A stretch of DNA of 64,000 nt from Curvibacter sp. PD_MW3. GTDB lineage: Bacteria > Pseudomonadota > Gammaproteobacteria > Burkholderiales > Burkholderiaceae_C. The notes under the pieces are model-generated. The model saw only the letters and a list, made by a program, of their open reading frames with translations, was not told the origin of the DNA and ran no database searches. Position 1 is the first letter of the stretch; each line of letters starts with the position of its first letter. The translations under genes and the position numbers were made by a program. The DNA lies in the NCBI GenBank assembly GCA_002633085.1, contig NSIV01000004.1, positions 62,001 through 126,000 on the forward strand, written 5' to 3'. Of the stretch, positions 1-6,832 are shown piece after piece.

Positions 1-169
1 TCTTCAGGGCCAGCGCCAGTTCGTCCTGCAGCGATTCAGCCGGCGGCAAGATGGCCGGCGCCGCCCATGCCGCGCCAGTGGCACACAGAGCACCACCGGC
101 CAGCAACAGGTCACGGCGCGACAGGCCGCGGCCCGCTACAGGGGCAGAGGTGAAAGCCGGCTTCATCAT
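1..169 (-). CDS. Tat-signal periplasmic protein, C-terminus cut off by the window edge
   Basis: Only about the first 56 residues are present. They start MMKPAFTSAPVAGRGLSRRD and continue into a hydrophobic, Ala-rich stretch ending AAWA-AP, which is a twin-arginine (SRRDLL) signal peptide with a likely cleavage site. The start codon overlaps the stop of the upstream metallo-hydrolase gene by four bases (ATGA), so the two are translationally coupled. The mature start (LPPAESLQDELALALK) resembles, from memory, small periplasmic thioredoxin-fold proteins of Burkholderiales. No CxxC lies in the visible part, so that is a guess. Export and coupling are well supported; the function is not. Confidence 0.6.
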   Translation of the reverse strand, partial: MMKPAFTSAPVAGRGLSRRDLLLAGGALCATGAAWAAPAILPPAESLQDELALALK

Positions 170-1131
170 CGCGCTTCCTGCTCAAGCAGCAGATAGGTGT
201 TGTAGGCGTTCATGCGGTTGGCAACACGAAACAGCGGCAGGTGTTCGAACTGACTCCAGTCGGTGTTCTTGTAGGCATCTTCGAAGGGCTCCAGATTCTG
301 CGCCGCTTTGCCCATGCTCTCGCGCAGGTAGACCAGGTAATCACGCGTCAGCTGCATGTCCTTGCGCGCCTCGTGCGAGAGCGGGCCATGACCGGGCACG
401 ATGACGGCAGCGTCGAACGCCAGCAACCGTTCCAGCGCCGCGATCCAATGCCGGCTGTCTGCTTGCCCCACATAGGGAATGCGGCTGCGGAACACCAGAT
501 CGCCGGCAAACAGCACCTTCTCGCTCGGCAGATAGACCGCCAAGTCTTCCGGCGTGTGCGAGGGGCCCACCGGCTTGATCTGGAACTGCACGCCACCGAC
601 CGTCAGATTCTGTTCGCCATCAATCCACTCGTCAGCCTCGACCAGGTGCGTGTCATCGTTGACCCAGGGCGCCAGTTCCTGGCGCGACACTTCCAGCCGC
701 AGGCGGGCGGTGTCGGAGTTCAGATACACCTTGGCGGCCTGGTGCGCGATGATGTGCGCGCCCAGTGCCTTGAAGGCCTGCAGGCCATAGATGTGGTCGG
801 CGTGGTAATGGGTAACGATCACATGGGTGATGGGCTGGGGTGTGTGCTTGCGGATTTCCGCCACCAGCCGCGTGGCCAGCGCCGGCGAGCCCAGTGCGTC
901 AATCACGACCACGCCAGCTGGCGTCACCACAAAACCCGCATTGGAGATGAAATTCTGGTTGGCCGGTGAGCCGAGTGCCGAAACACCCTCAACAAACCAG
1001 GCCGAAGGCGACACCTGTTGCGCCACCATGGGCGGCGCCTCGTCGGCGTTGGCCAGCACCACGGTCAGTGCCAGCCCCAGGCCCGCCAGCACCCGGACCA
1101 GGAAAGTCGTCTTTGTCTTCGTCATACCCAT
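166..1131 (-). CDS. Periplasmic metallo-beta-lactamase-fold hydrolase (SoxH-like)
   Basis: A protein of about 321 residues with an N-terminal hydrophobic signal peptide (roughly residues 11-28, cleavage near ANADEA). The zinc-binding HxHxDH motif of the metallo-beta-lactamase superfamily is present as THYHADH (H108, H110, D112, H113), with downstream metal-binding segments such as GPSHTPED, FAGDLVF and PGHGPLS. Family members beside sulfur-oxidation genes are often named SoxH-like, but the substrate is unknown. I chose ATG 1131; ATG 1125 is equally possible and neither has a clear Shine-Dalgarno sequence. A longer TTG start would remove the signal peptide from the N-terminus. It is divergent from the YedE-type transporter gene and shares its putative operator. 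Confidence 0.8.
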   Translation of the reverse strand: MGMTKTKTTFLVRVLAGLGLALTVVLANADEAPPMVAQQVSPSAWFVEGVSALGSPANQNFISNAGFVVTPAGVVVIDALGSPALATRLVAEIRKHTPQPITHVIVTHYHADHIYGLQAFKALGAHIIAHQAAKVYLNSDTARLRLEVSRQELAPWVNDDTHLVEADEWIDGEQNLTVGGVQFQIKPVGPSHTPEDLAVYLPSEKVLFAGDLVFRSRIPYVGQADSRHWIAALERLLAFDAAVIVPGHGPLSHEARKDMQLTRDYLVYLRESMGKAAQNLEPFEDAYKNTDWSQFEHLPLFRVANRMNAYNTYLLLEQEAR

Positions 1132-1217
1132 TCGATCTTCGACCCCGTCATCTTGTATTTCATGCCACCGGTACTTGAGGAAGATCAAGTTTGACAGGGA
1201 CAATTAAATTACCATCC

Positions 1218-1240
1218 AATATAAGCAAATACTAAATTAT
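1218..1240. promoter_or_regulatory. Putative ArsR-type operator, copy A
   Basis: The sequence AATATAAG-N4-TACT followed by AAATTAT lies between the divergent metallo-hydrolase and YedE-type genes, just upstream of the start at 1252. The same core recurs upstream of the cytochrome gene (2369-2389, opposite strand) and of the arsR-type gene (5104-5128). Operator function is inferred from this recurrence and position. Confidence 0.5.
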
Positions 1241-1251
1241 GGGATGGCCCC

Positions 1252-2358
1252 ATGGATCTGGCAACCCTTCTTGAACAGCATGGTGAAAGCGTTCTCCTCG
1301 CAACAGGGGGACTTTGCATTGGCGCCTTGTTCGGTTTTTTTGCTCAGCGCTCCAGGTTCTGTCTGCGTGCGGCCGTCATCGAGTTTTGGCACCACAAGTT
1401 TGGCGAAAAGCTTTCGGTCTGGCTGCTGGCCTTTTCCACAGCGGTGGTGGTGGTGCAGGCACTCATCCTCTTGCATTCACTGGATGTCAGCACGTCCCGG
1501 CAGATTGCGTCGCGCGGCAGCCTCTCGGGAGCGTTGATCGGTGGCCTGCTGTTCGGTGCCGGCATGATCATGACGCGCGGCTGCGCCAGCCGTCTGCTCG
1601 TCCTCTCCGCCAATGGCAATCTGCGCGCCCTGCTCTCGGGCCTGATCTTTGCCGTGACGGCACAGGCGGCGCTGTCGGGCGCGCTCGCGCCCTTGCGTAA
1701 CACCATCAGCGCCTGGTGGACCGTCGAGGGAGGTCCAACGCGCGACCTGCTCGCCATCACGGGGGCCGGCCACTGGGGCGGCCTGCTTTTCGGTCTGGTG
1801 TGGCTGGTGGCCGCACTCTACTTTTCAGTGCGCAGCGGCTGGGGCTTCTGGAAATGGGTCGGCGGCATCGGCACCGGCCTGATGGTGGCAGCAGGCTGGT
1901 ATTTCACCTACCTGATCTCGTCCAACTCCTTCAACGTGGTACAGGTGCAGGGCCTGACCTTCAGCGGCCCGTCCGCCGAATGGCTGATGCGGGTGCTGTC
2001 GTCCCCCGGCCCGGCCATCGGCTTTGACTTCGGCCTCCTGCCTGGCGTGTTTGCCGGCTCGTTCATCGGCGCCTGGATCGGAAACGACTTCCAGCTGGAG
2101 GGCTTCAAGGACGGCTACAGCATGCGCCGCTACATTGTTGGCGCCATGTTCATGGGCTTCGGCTCGATGCTGGCCGGCGGTTGCGCCGTGGGTGCCGGCA
2201 TGACCGGGGGGGCGATCTTCGCGCTGACGGCCTGGATGGCACTCATCGGCATGTGGGCTGGCGCCGGCATCACCGACCGCCTGCTGGACAACAAGACCGC
2301 CGCCCCTCAACCCAGCGATCGCGTGACCAACACCCAGGCCCAGATGCAGGCGCCTTGA
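1252..2358 (+). CDS. YeeE/YedE-family sulfur-compound transporter
   Basis: A 368-residue polytopic inner-membrane protein with two YeeE/YedE (DUF395) repeats. Each carries a conserved cysteine in a Gly-rich turn: MTRGCASR (C111) and LAGGCAVGAG (C311). A third cysteine lies in RSRFC (C37). The family includes the thiosulfate transporter TsuA, in which cysteines in equivalent turns relay the substrate, so import of thiosulfate or another sulfane-sulfur species is the likely role. The start ATGGATCTG lies 12 bases after operator copy A. The neighbouring sulfide dehydrogenase genes and sulfur-type ArsR gene support the assignment; the exact substrate is not known. Confidence 0.85.
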   Translation: MDLATLLEQHGESVLLATGGLCIGALFGFFAQRSRFCLRAAVIEFWHHKFGEKLSVWLLAFSTAVVVVQALILLHSLDVSTSRQIASRGSLSGALIGGLLFGAGMIMTRGCASRLLVLSANGNLRALLSGLIFAVTAQAALSGALAPLRNTISAWWTVEGGPTRDLLAITGAGHWGGLLFGLVWLVAALYFSVRSGWGFWKWVGGIGTGLMVAAGWYFTYLISSNSFNVVQVQGLTFSGPSAEWLMRVLSSPGPAIGFDFGLLPGVFAGSFIGAWIGNDFQLEGFKDGYSMRRYIVGAMFMGFGSMLAGGCAVGAGMTGGAIFALTAWMALIGMWAGAGITDRLLDNKTAAPQPSDRVTNTQAQMQAP

Positions 2359-2368
2359 AAGCTACCCG

Positions 2369-2389
2369 CAAGTAGTACCCGTTAATATT
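2369..2389 (-). promoter_or_regulatory. Putative ArsR-type operator, copy C, upstream of the sulfide dehydrogenase genes
   Basis: On the minus strand it reads AATATTAA-CGGG-TACTACTT, matching copies A and B at AATAT, the following A and the TACT block with the same 4-base gap. It overlaps a possible -10 element (TAATAT, about 2383-2388). Inferred operator. Confidence 0.45.
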
Positions 2390-2400
2390 TTGAGGGTAAA

Positions 2401-2445
2401 CACTCGGGACAATCGGCTGCCGGCTGATTACATTAGTCCCGAGTG
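2401..2445 (+). promoter_or_regulatory. Long inverted repeat in the leader of the cytochrome gene
   Basis: CACTCGGGAC (2401-2410) is exactly complementary to GTCCCGAGTG (2436-2445). Within the 25-base loop, AATC and GATT can pair further. It lies between the putative promoter and the ribosome-binding site (AAGGAG, 2465-2470). No U-tract follows, so it looks more like a 5' stabilising stem-loop or an extra operator than a terminator. Confidence 0.6.
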
Positions 2446-2476
2446 ATATTTCGTGAACCCCAAGAAGGAGACCCTC

Positions 2477-2803
2477 ATGCGCCTCAAGAGCCCATTTGTG
2501 GCGGTGCTGTTGTCAGGCATCGCTGCCACCGCCGCCAGCGCGGCGACGCCCAAGGACACTATCAATCTGCACCAGCGCGCGCTGGCTGCCATGTGTGCCA
2601 ATTGCCATGGCACGGAAGGCCGCACCACCGATGGCTCAGCCATCCCCTCGCTGGCGGGCATGCCGCGCGAATACATGGTGGCGCAGATGAAGGCCTTCCG
2701 TGAAGGAACCCGTCCGGCAACCGTGATGCACCAGCTGAGCAAGGGGCTGACGGAAGAGCAGGTCCAGTCGGTTTCCACCTATTTCTCGAACCTCAAACGC
2801 TGA
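2477..2803 (+). CDS. Periplasmic monohaem cytochrome c, likely FccA-type subunit
   Basis: A 108-residue protein with a signal peptide (VAVLLSGIAATAASA) and one haem-attachment motif, CANCH (C40, C43, H44). A distal Met candidate lies in PREYMVAQM or ATVMHQL. The gene is followed 17 bases later by the FCSD flavoprotein gene, the usual arrangement for flavocytochrome c sulfide dehydrogenase, where the cytochrome takes electrons from the flavin as sulfide is oxidised. ATG 2477 was chosen over an earlier in-frame start because AAGGAG lies six bases upstream and the signal peptide follows directly. It is a single-haem class I type rather than the dihaem type. Confidence 0.85.
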   Translation: MRLKSPFVAVLLSGIAATAASAATPKDTINLHQRALAAMCANCHGTEGRTTDGSAIPSLAGMPREYMVAQMKAFREGTRPATVMHQLSKGLTEEQVQSVSTYFSNLKR

Positions 2804-2820
2804 ACAGGAGACAAGCCAAC

Positions 2821-4107
2821 ATGAAACGACGCAGCTTTGTACAGGCATCTCTGGCACTCGGCACCCTGGGTGGCACGCTTTCCATGGTGGGTTGTGCCAG
2901 CACCGGCACCCTTCCCGCCAAGGCCAAGGTGGTGGTGATCGGCGGCGGCTACGGCGGCGCCACTGCCGCCAAATACGTGCGCATGCTCTCCAACTACCAG
3001 ATCGATGTGGTGCTGGTGGAGCCGAACGACAGCTTCATCTCCTGCCCGATCTCCAACCTGGTGATCGGCGGCTCCAAGACCATGGGCGACATCACGACGC
3101 CCTATGACAACCTCAAGGGCAAGCATGGCGTGATCCATGCGCGCGACCGCGTGACCAGCATCGACGCCGCCAAAAAAACCGTCACGCTCGGCGGTGGTGC
3201 CACCATCGGCTACGACAAGCTGATCGTCTCGCCCGGTATCGACATGCTGTGGAACAGCATCGAAGGTCTGCAAGCGGCCAGCGCGTCCGGCCAGATCCTG
3301 CAGGCCTGGAAGGCCGGCCCCGAGACCCTGGCGCTGCGCCGCCAGCTTGAAGCCATGCCCGACGGTGGCGTCTATGCCATCACCGTGCCACTGGCCCCCT
3401 ATCGTTGCCCACCCGGCCCCTACGAGCGCGCCAGCCAGGTGGCCAGCTACTTCAAGAAGGCCAAGCCCAAGTCCAAGGTGCTGATTCTGGATGCCAATCC
3501 GGATGTCACCTCCAAGGGGCCGCTGTTCAAGAAGTTCTGGGCCGACAACTACAAGGACATCCTGGAGTTCCGCCCCAACCACAAGGCGATCGCCGTTGAT
3601 GTCAAGAGCAAAGCCGTCAAGTTCGAGACCGAAAGCGATGTCAAGGCCGACGTGCTCAACGTGCTGCCCGATATGAGCGCCGGCAGCATCGCCATGACAT
3701 CCGATCTGGCCAACGTCAACAAGCGTTGGTGCAACGTCAACTACCTCACCTTCGAGTCGACCGCCGCCAAGGATGTGCACGTGATCGGCGACTCGGTGCT
3801 GGCCGCGCCGCTGATGCCCAAGTCAGGCCACATGGCCAACTCACACGGCAAGGTGGTGGCCGCGGCCGTGGTGGCCCAACTCTCCGGCATGGATGTCAAC
3901 CCGCAACCCCTGCTGACCAACACCTGCTACAGCTTCGTCAACGACAAGCTGGTGGTGCATGTGGCCTCGGTCCACCAGTATGTGGCGGCAGAAAAGACCT
4001 TCAAGACCGTGCCGGGCTCGGGTGGCGTCTCTGCTGCCCCCAACGAGCTCGAGGGTATCTACGCCTGGAACTGGGCGCAAAACATCTGGGCAGATACACT
4101 GTTGTGA
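2821..4107 (+). CDS. fccB: Flavocytochrome c sulfide dehydrogenase, flavoprotein subunit
   Basis: A 428-residue FAD protein. The N-terminus MKRRSFVQASLALGTLGG is a Tat-type signal, with a possible lipobox-like MVGC at residues 22-25. The FAD-binding Rossmann motif is VVVIGGGYGGATAA (from residue 37). The cysteine in YRCPPGPYERA (C196) and the one in NTCYSFV (C369) correspond to the redox-active disulfide that attacks sulfide in this family. The C-terminal FCSD domain is present. It acts in the periplasm, passing electrons to the cytochrome encoded just upstream. An intrinsic terminator follows the gene. Confidence 0.93.
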   Translation: MKRRSFVQASLALGTLGGTLSMVGCASTGTLPAKAKVVVIGGGYGGATAAKYVRMLSNYQIDVVLVEPNDSFISCPISNLVIGGSKTMGDITTPYDNLKGKHGVIHARDRVTSIDAAKKTVTLGGGATIGYDKLIVSPGIDMLWNSIEGLQAASASGQILQAWKAGPETLALRRQLEAMPDGGVYAITVPLAPYRCPPGPYERASQVASYFKKAKPKSKVLILDANPDVTSKGPLFKKFWADNYKDILEFRPNHKAIAVDVKSKAVKFETESDVKADVLNVLPDMSAGSIAMTSDLANVNKRWCNVNYLTFESTAAKDVHVIGDSVLAAPLMPKSGHMANSHGKVVAAAVVAQLSGMDVNPQPLLTNTCYSFVNDKLVVHVASVHQYVAAEKTFKTVPGSGGVSAAPNELEGIYAWNWAQNIWADTLL

Positions 4108-4145
4108 TGTACGCAGGCTCGGCAATGCGTCCGGGCCTGCACTCC

Positions 4146-4169
4146 ATGCCGGCAACTGCCGGCATTTTT
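4146..4169 (+). terminator. Intrinsic terminator after fccB
   Basis: ATGCCGGC (4146-4153), loop AACT, GCCGGCAT (4158-4165), then TTTT. It ends the cytochrome-fccB transcript, although the DsrE-like gene starts only about 30 bases further on and may be read through. Confidence 0.85.
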
Positions 4170-4194
4170 GTTGGACCTCATTCAGGAAATGCCC

Positions 4195-4689
4195 ATGTAC
4201 AAATTCATCGGAATGCTGGCCATTGCGTCGCTGGCCACGTTTGCCCATGCCCAGGATGCCAAGCCTGCCCAGTCGACCGCGGCGGTGAAAGCCAGCGCAG
4301 CTCAGAAAGCATCGACGAAGAAGGTGGCCGAGAAAACGGTCAAGGTGGTGTATCACGTCAATACCGATGTGAATACGGTACCAGCCATCCTCAACAACGT
4401 TCGCAACCACTTGAACGCCGATCCCAAAGCCAAGATCGTGGTGGTGACCCATGGCCCCGGCATCAATTTCCTGATCCAGGATGCCAAGGACAGCCAGGGC
4501 CGGGAATTCAGTGGTTCTGTGAGCGAACTGGCAGGCAGAGGGGTTGAGTTCAGGGTCTGCAACAACACCCTGACCAGCCGCAACATCGACCCCGGCACCT
4601 TGCTGATGGAGGCCAAGATTGTTCCGTCTGGCGTGGCCGAGGTCGCCCGCCTGCAAGCCCTTGAAGGTTACGTCTACCTCAAGCCCTGA
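4195..4689 (+). CDS. Periplasmic DsrE-family protein
   Basis: A 164-residue protein with a signal peptide (FIGMLAIASLATFAHAQ), an Ala/Lys-rich linker, and a DsrE/DsrF-like domain from about residue 48 (VKVVYHVNTD, IVVVTHGPGINFL). One cysteine lies in FRVCNNTL, where related proteins carry the residue thought to bind sulfane sulfur. Such proteins accompany sulfur-oxidation genes and may act as periplasmic sulfur carriers; that role is inferred. ATG 4195 follows AGGA at a reasonable distance; ATG 4189 is also possible. It ends between two hairpins and converges on the ArsR-type gene. Confidence 0.75.
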   Translation: MYKFIGMLAIASLATFAHAQDAKPAQSTAAVKASAAQKASTKKVAEKTVKVVYHVNTDVNTVPAILNNVRNHLNADPKAKIVVVTHGPGINFLIQDAKDSQGREFSGSVSELAGRGVEFRVCNNTLTSRNIDPGTLLMEAKIVPSGVAEVARLQALEGYVYLKP

Positions 4690-4728
4690 GTCAGGGCTCA
4701 GCGCCGGGACAGTGCAGTCCTGGCGCTG
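4682..4728. terminator. Tandem hairpins between convergent dsrE-like and arsR-type genes
   Basis: AGCCCTGA/TCAGGGCT (4682-4698) spans the DsrE stop codon. It is followed by CAGCGCC-N-GGAC paired with GTCC-N-GGCGCTG (4699-4728). Neither has a long U-tract, so a bidirectional or Rho-assisted terminator is inferred from placement. Confidence 0.5.
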
Positions 4729-5073
4729 TCAGGCCTGTTCGAAATTGGCCTCGGTGGCAATCTGCGTGCACACTGCACGGCACAGGGAAGCCACCCGGTC
4801 ATCAATGATGCGGTAATAGATCTGCACGCCATCGCGGCGCTTGCCCAGCACACCCGCCTGGTAGAGCGTGGTGAGATGCTGCGACATGTTGGGCTGGGTG
4901 GTGTCGATCTTGCTGAGCAGGTAGCTCACATTGCGCTCGCCATCGCACAGATGGCTGATGATCTTCAGCCGCATCGGCGCCGACATGACGCGAAACACCT
5001 CGGCAGCCAGCTCGAAGACTTGATCCGGCTCAGTCACGCTGCCCGGGGTCGCTTGAATGGTTCGCTTGGTCAT
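4729..5073 (-). CDS. ArsR-family transcriptional regulator, probably sulfide or polysulfide responsive
   Basis: A 114-residue winged-helix protein with the ArsR pattern: SAPMRLKIISHL, then recognition helix TQPNMSQHLTTLYQAGVL and wing KRRDGVQIYYRI. Cysteines are at C43 (SHLCDGER), C98 and C102. A cysteine in alpha-2 paired with one near the last helix is how BigR/SqrR/SoxR-type ArsR proteins sense reactive sulfur, while the arsenic-type CxC metal site is absent. Its placement in a sulfide-oxidation cluster supports that reading. It probably represses its own gene and the neighbours through the AATAT-TACT motif; ligand and targets are inferred. Confidence 0.78.
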   Translation of the reverse strand: MTKRTIQATPGSVTEPDQVFELAAEVFRVMSAPMRLKIISHLCDGERNVSYLLSKIDTTQPNMSQHLTTLYQAGVLGKRRDGVQIYYRIIDDRVASLCRAVCTQIATEANFEQA

Positions 5074-5103
5074 GGCAGATAGGGTTGGTCTGGCGTCATC
5101 CGC

Positions 5104-5128
5104 AATATAAGTCCGTACTCATTTTATA
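5104..5128. promoter_or_regulatory. Putative ArsR-type operator, copy B, upstream of the regulator gene
   Basis: AATATAAG-TCCG-TACTCATT contains the inverted repeat TATAA-N13-TTATA (5106-5110 and 5124-5128) and the inner pair AGT-N4-ACT. It lies 31 bases upstream of the regulator start, consistent with autoregulation. Confidence 0.5.
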
Positions 5129-5136
5129 CACAGCCT

Positions 5137-6759
5137 TCAGGCGCTGCGCTCGCGCAGCGTGCGGCTCAAGAGCACCACAGGAATGAGCCCCACCAGCACC
5201 AGGGCCAGCGAAGGCAGGGCCGCCTCGCCCAGTCGCTCGTCGCGCGCCAGCTGGTAGGCCACCACCGCCAAGGTATCGCTGTTGAAAGGCCGCAGCACCA
5301 GGGTGGCCGGCAGTTCCTTCATCACATCGACAAAGACCAACAGGGTGGCGGCAATGGTCGAGCGACGCAGCAAAGGCCAATGCACCCGGCGCAGCAGCCC
5401 CAGGTCGCCGGTGCCCAGCATGCGCGCCGAATCATCGAGGCTGGCCGGGATGCGTGCATAGCCACTTTGCACCGATTGCAGGGCCACGGCGCAAAAGCGG
5501 ACCAGGTAAGCCCAGACCAGGCCGAGCGAGGTCGCTGTCAGGTAATAAGCCAGGCTGCTTTGCGGCCAGACGGTCTGCGCCCAGCCCACCGGCAGCAGCA
5601 AACCCACGACGATCACGGCGCCAGGCACGGCATAACCCAGACCGGCCAGATACACGACGGCACGTGTCACGAGGTCAGGGGTACGCCGCAAGCTGAAAGC
5701 CAGCAGCATGGCCAACGCCACAGCCAGCACGGCGCTGACCAGCCCCAGGCGCACACTGTTGAGCGCCCAGACTGGGAAACGGTCCCAGGGCAGGACCGCC
5801 CACTCCGCGAACAGCGGCCGGAACATGAACAGCACGGGAGCGACAAAGCCCATCAGCAATGGCACGCCACAGATCACCCAGGCCAGCCACTTGCGGCCAC
5901 CCGTCAACGGCGTGGGACGCGCCTCGGCGCCACCGGCGCGTGTACCCCGCGTGGCAAACCGCATGCGCCGTTGGGCCCGCTGCTCCAGTTGCAGCAACAG
6001 CACGACCAACACCAGCAGCATGGTGGCCAGCTGCGCGGCGGCGACGCGGTTGTCCATGGCCAGCCAGGCCTTGTAGATGCCGGCGGTGAAGGTCTGGATG
6101 CCGAAATAGCTGGCGACGCCAAAATCGGCCAGCGTCTCCATCAAGGCCAGGGCCACGCCAGCGGCCACCGCCGGCCGGGCCAGCGGCAGGGCAATTTCAC
6201 GGATGCGGCGTGACAGAGGTGCGCCCAGCAGACGCGCCGCCTCCATCAGGTGCGTGGCACGTTCACCCAGCGCCGTGCGTGCCAGCAGGTAGACATAGGG
6301 ATAGAGCGAAAAGGTCAGCACCCAGGCCGCACCGGCCGTGTTGCGGATTTCCGGAAAAACCCGACCTTGCAGCCCCGTCATCTCACGCAATAGGGTTTGG
6401 AACGGCCCGCTGAACTGCAGGAAATCGGTATAGGCGTAGGCCACCACATAGGCCGGCATGGCCAGCGGCAGCAGCAAGGCCCACTCGAAAATGCGCCGTC
6501 CCGGAAAGTCAAACAGGGTCACGGCAGCGGCGGCCGACAGCCCGACCGCCACCACCCCTGTCGCCACCATCAGGCACAGCCAGAATGTGGTGGCCACGTA
6601 ATCCGGCAAGACCGTGCGCGTCATCTCACCCAGAATCTGGGCCGCCTGGGCACCATGCTCTCCCCAAGGCACCCACGAAGCCAACACGGCCAACACCGGC
6701 ACCATCAAAAAGACGGTGAACAGCAGCAGGAAGAAGTGGCGAAGCCGGTGTGACGGCAT
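5137..6759 (-). CDS. Iron(III)-type ABC transporter permease (FbpB-like)
   Basis: A 540-residue inner-membrane permease with two fused permease halves of about six helices each (first half ALLLPLAMPAYVVAYAY, second half LGYAVPGAVIVVGLLLPVGW), as in FbpB/SfuB/AfuB proteins. Each half carries an EAA-type loop that docks the ATPase (EAARLLGAPLSRRIREIALP and DSARMLGTGDLGLLRRVHWP). The start MPSHRLRHFF was chosen as the first Met before the leading helix; it lacks a good ribosome-binding site. It is divergent from the matching ATPase gene across a Fur-like box. No substrate-binding protein gene lies nearby, so iron specificity rests on family resemblance. Confidence 0.82.
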   Translation of the reverse strand: MPSHRLRHFFLLLFTVFLMVPVLAVLASWVPWGEHGAQAAQILGEMTRTVLPDYVATTFWLCLMVATGVVAVGLSAAAAVTLFDFPGRRIFEWALLLPLAMPAYVVAYAYTDFLQFSGPFQTLLREMTGLQGRVFPEIRNTAGAAWVLTFSLYPYVYLLARTALGERATHLMEAARLLGAPLSRRIREIALPLARPAVAAGVALALMETLADFGVASYFGIQTFTAGIYKAWLAMDNRVAAAQLATMLLVLVVLLLQLEQRAQRRMRFATRGTRAGGAEARPTPLTGGRKWLAWVICGVPLLMGFVAPVLFMFRPLFAEWAVLPWDRFPVWALNSVRLGLVSAVLAVALAMLLAFSLRRTPDLVTRAVVYLAGLGYAVPGAVIVVGLLLPVGWAQTVWPQSSLAYYLTATSLGLVWAYLVRFCAVALQSVQSGYARIPASLDDSARMLGTGDLGLLRRVHWPLLRRSTIAATLLVFVDVMKELPATLVLRPFNSDTLAVVAYQLARDERLGEAALPSLALVLVGLIPVVLLSRTLRERSA

Positions 6760-6801
6760 GAAGGAAAAAGGTGGAAAGAGCAGGGAATGGGGGCAGGCAA
6801 A

Positions 6802-6816
6802 TGAGAATTGTAAGCA
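6802..6816. promoter_or_regulatory. Fur-box-like sequence between divergent ABC genes
   Basis: TGAGAATTGTAAGCA matches the 7-1-7 Fur consensus TGATAAT-N-ATTATCA at about 10 of 14 positions. It sits in the 73-base gap between permease and ATPase starts. The match is imperfect. Confidence 0.4.
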
Positions 6817-6832
6817 TCTACAATGGGACACC

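Noticed and set aside
2779..3780. Long open frame antisense to fccB (333 codons)
   Set aside because: It is a high-GC shadow of fccB with His/Gly/Val-rich composition and no recognisable domain; the opposite strand encodes a clear family protein.
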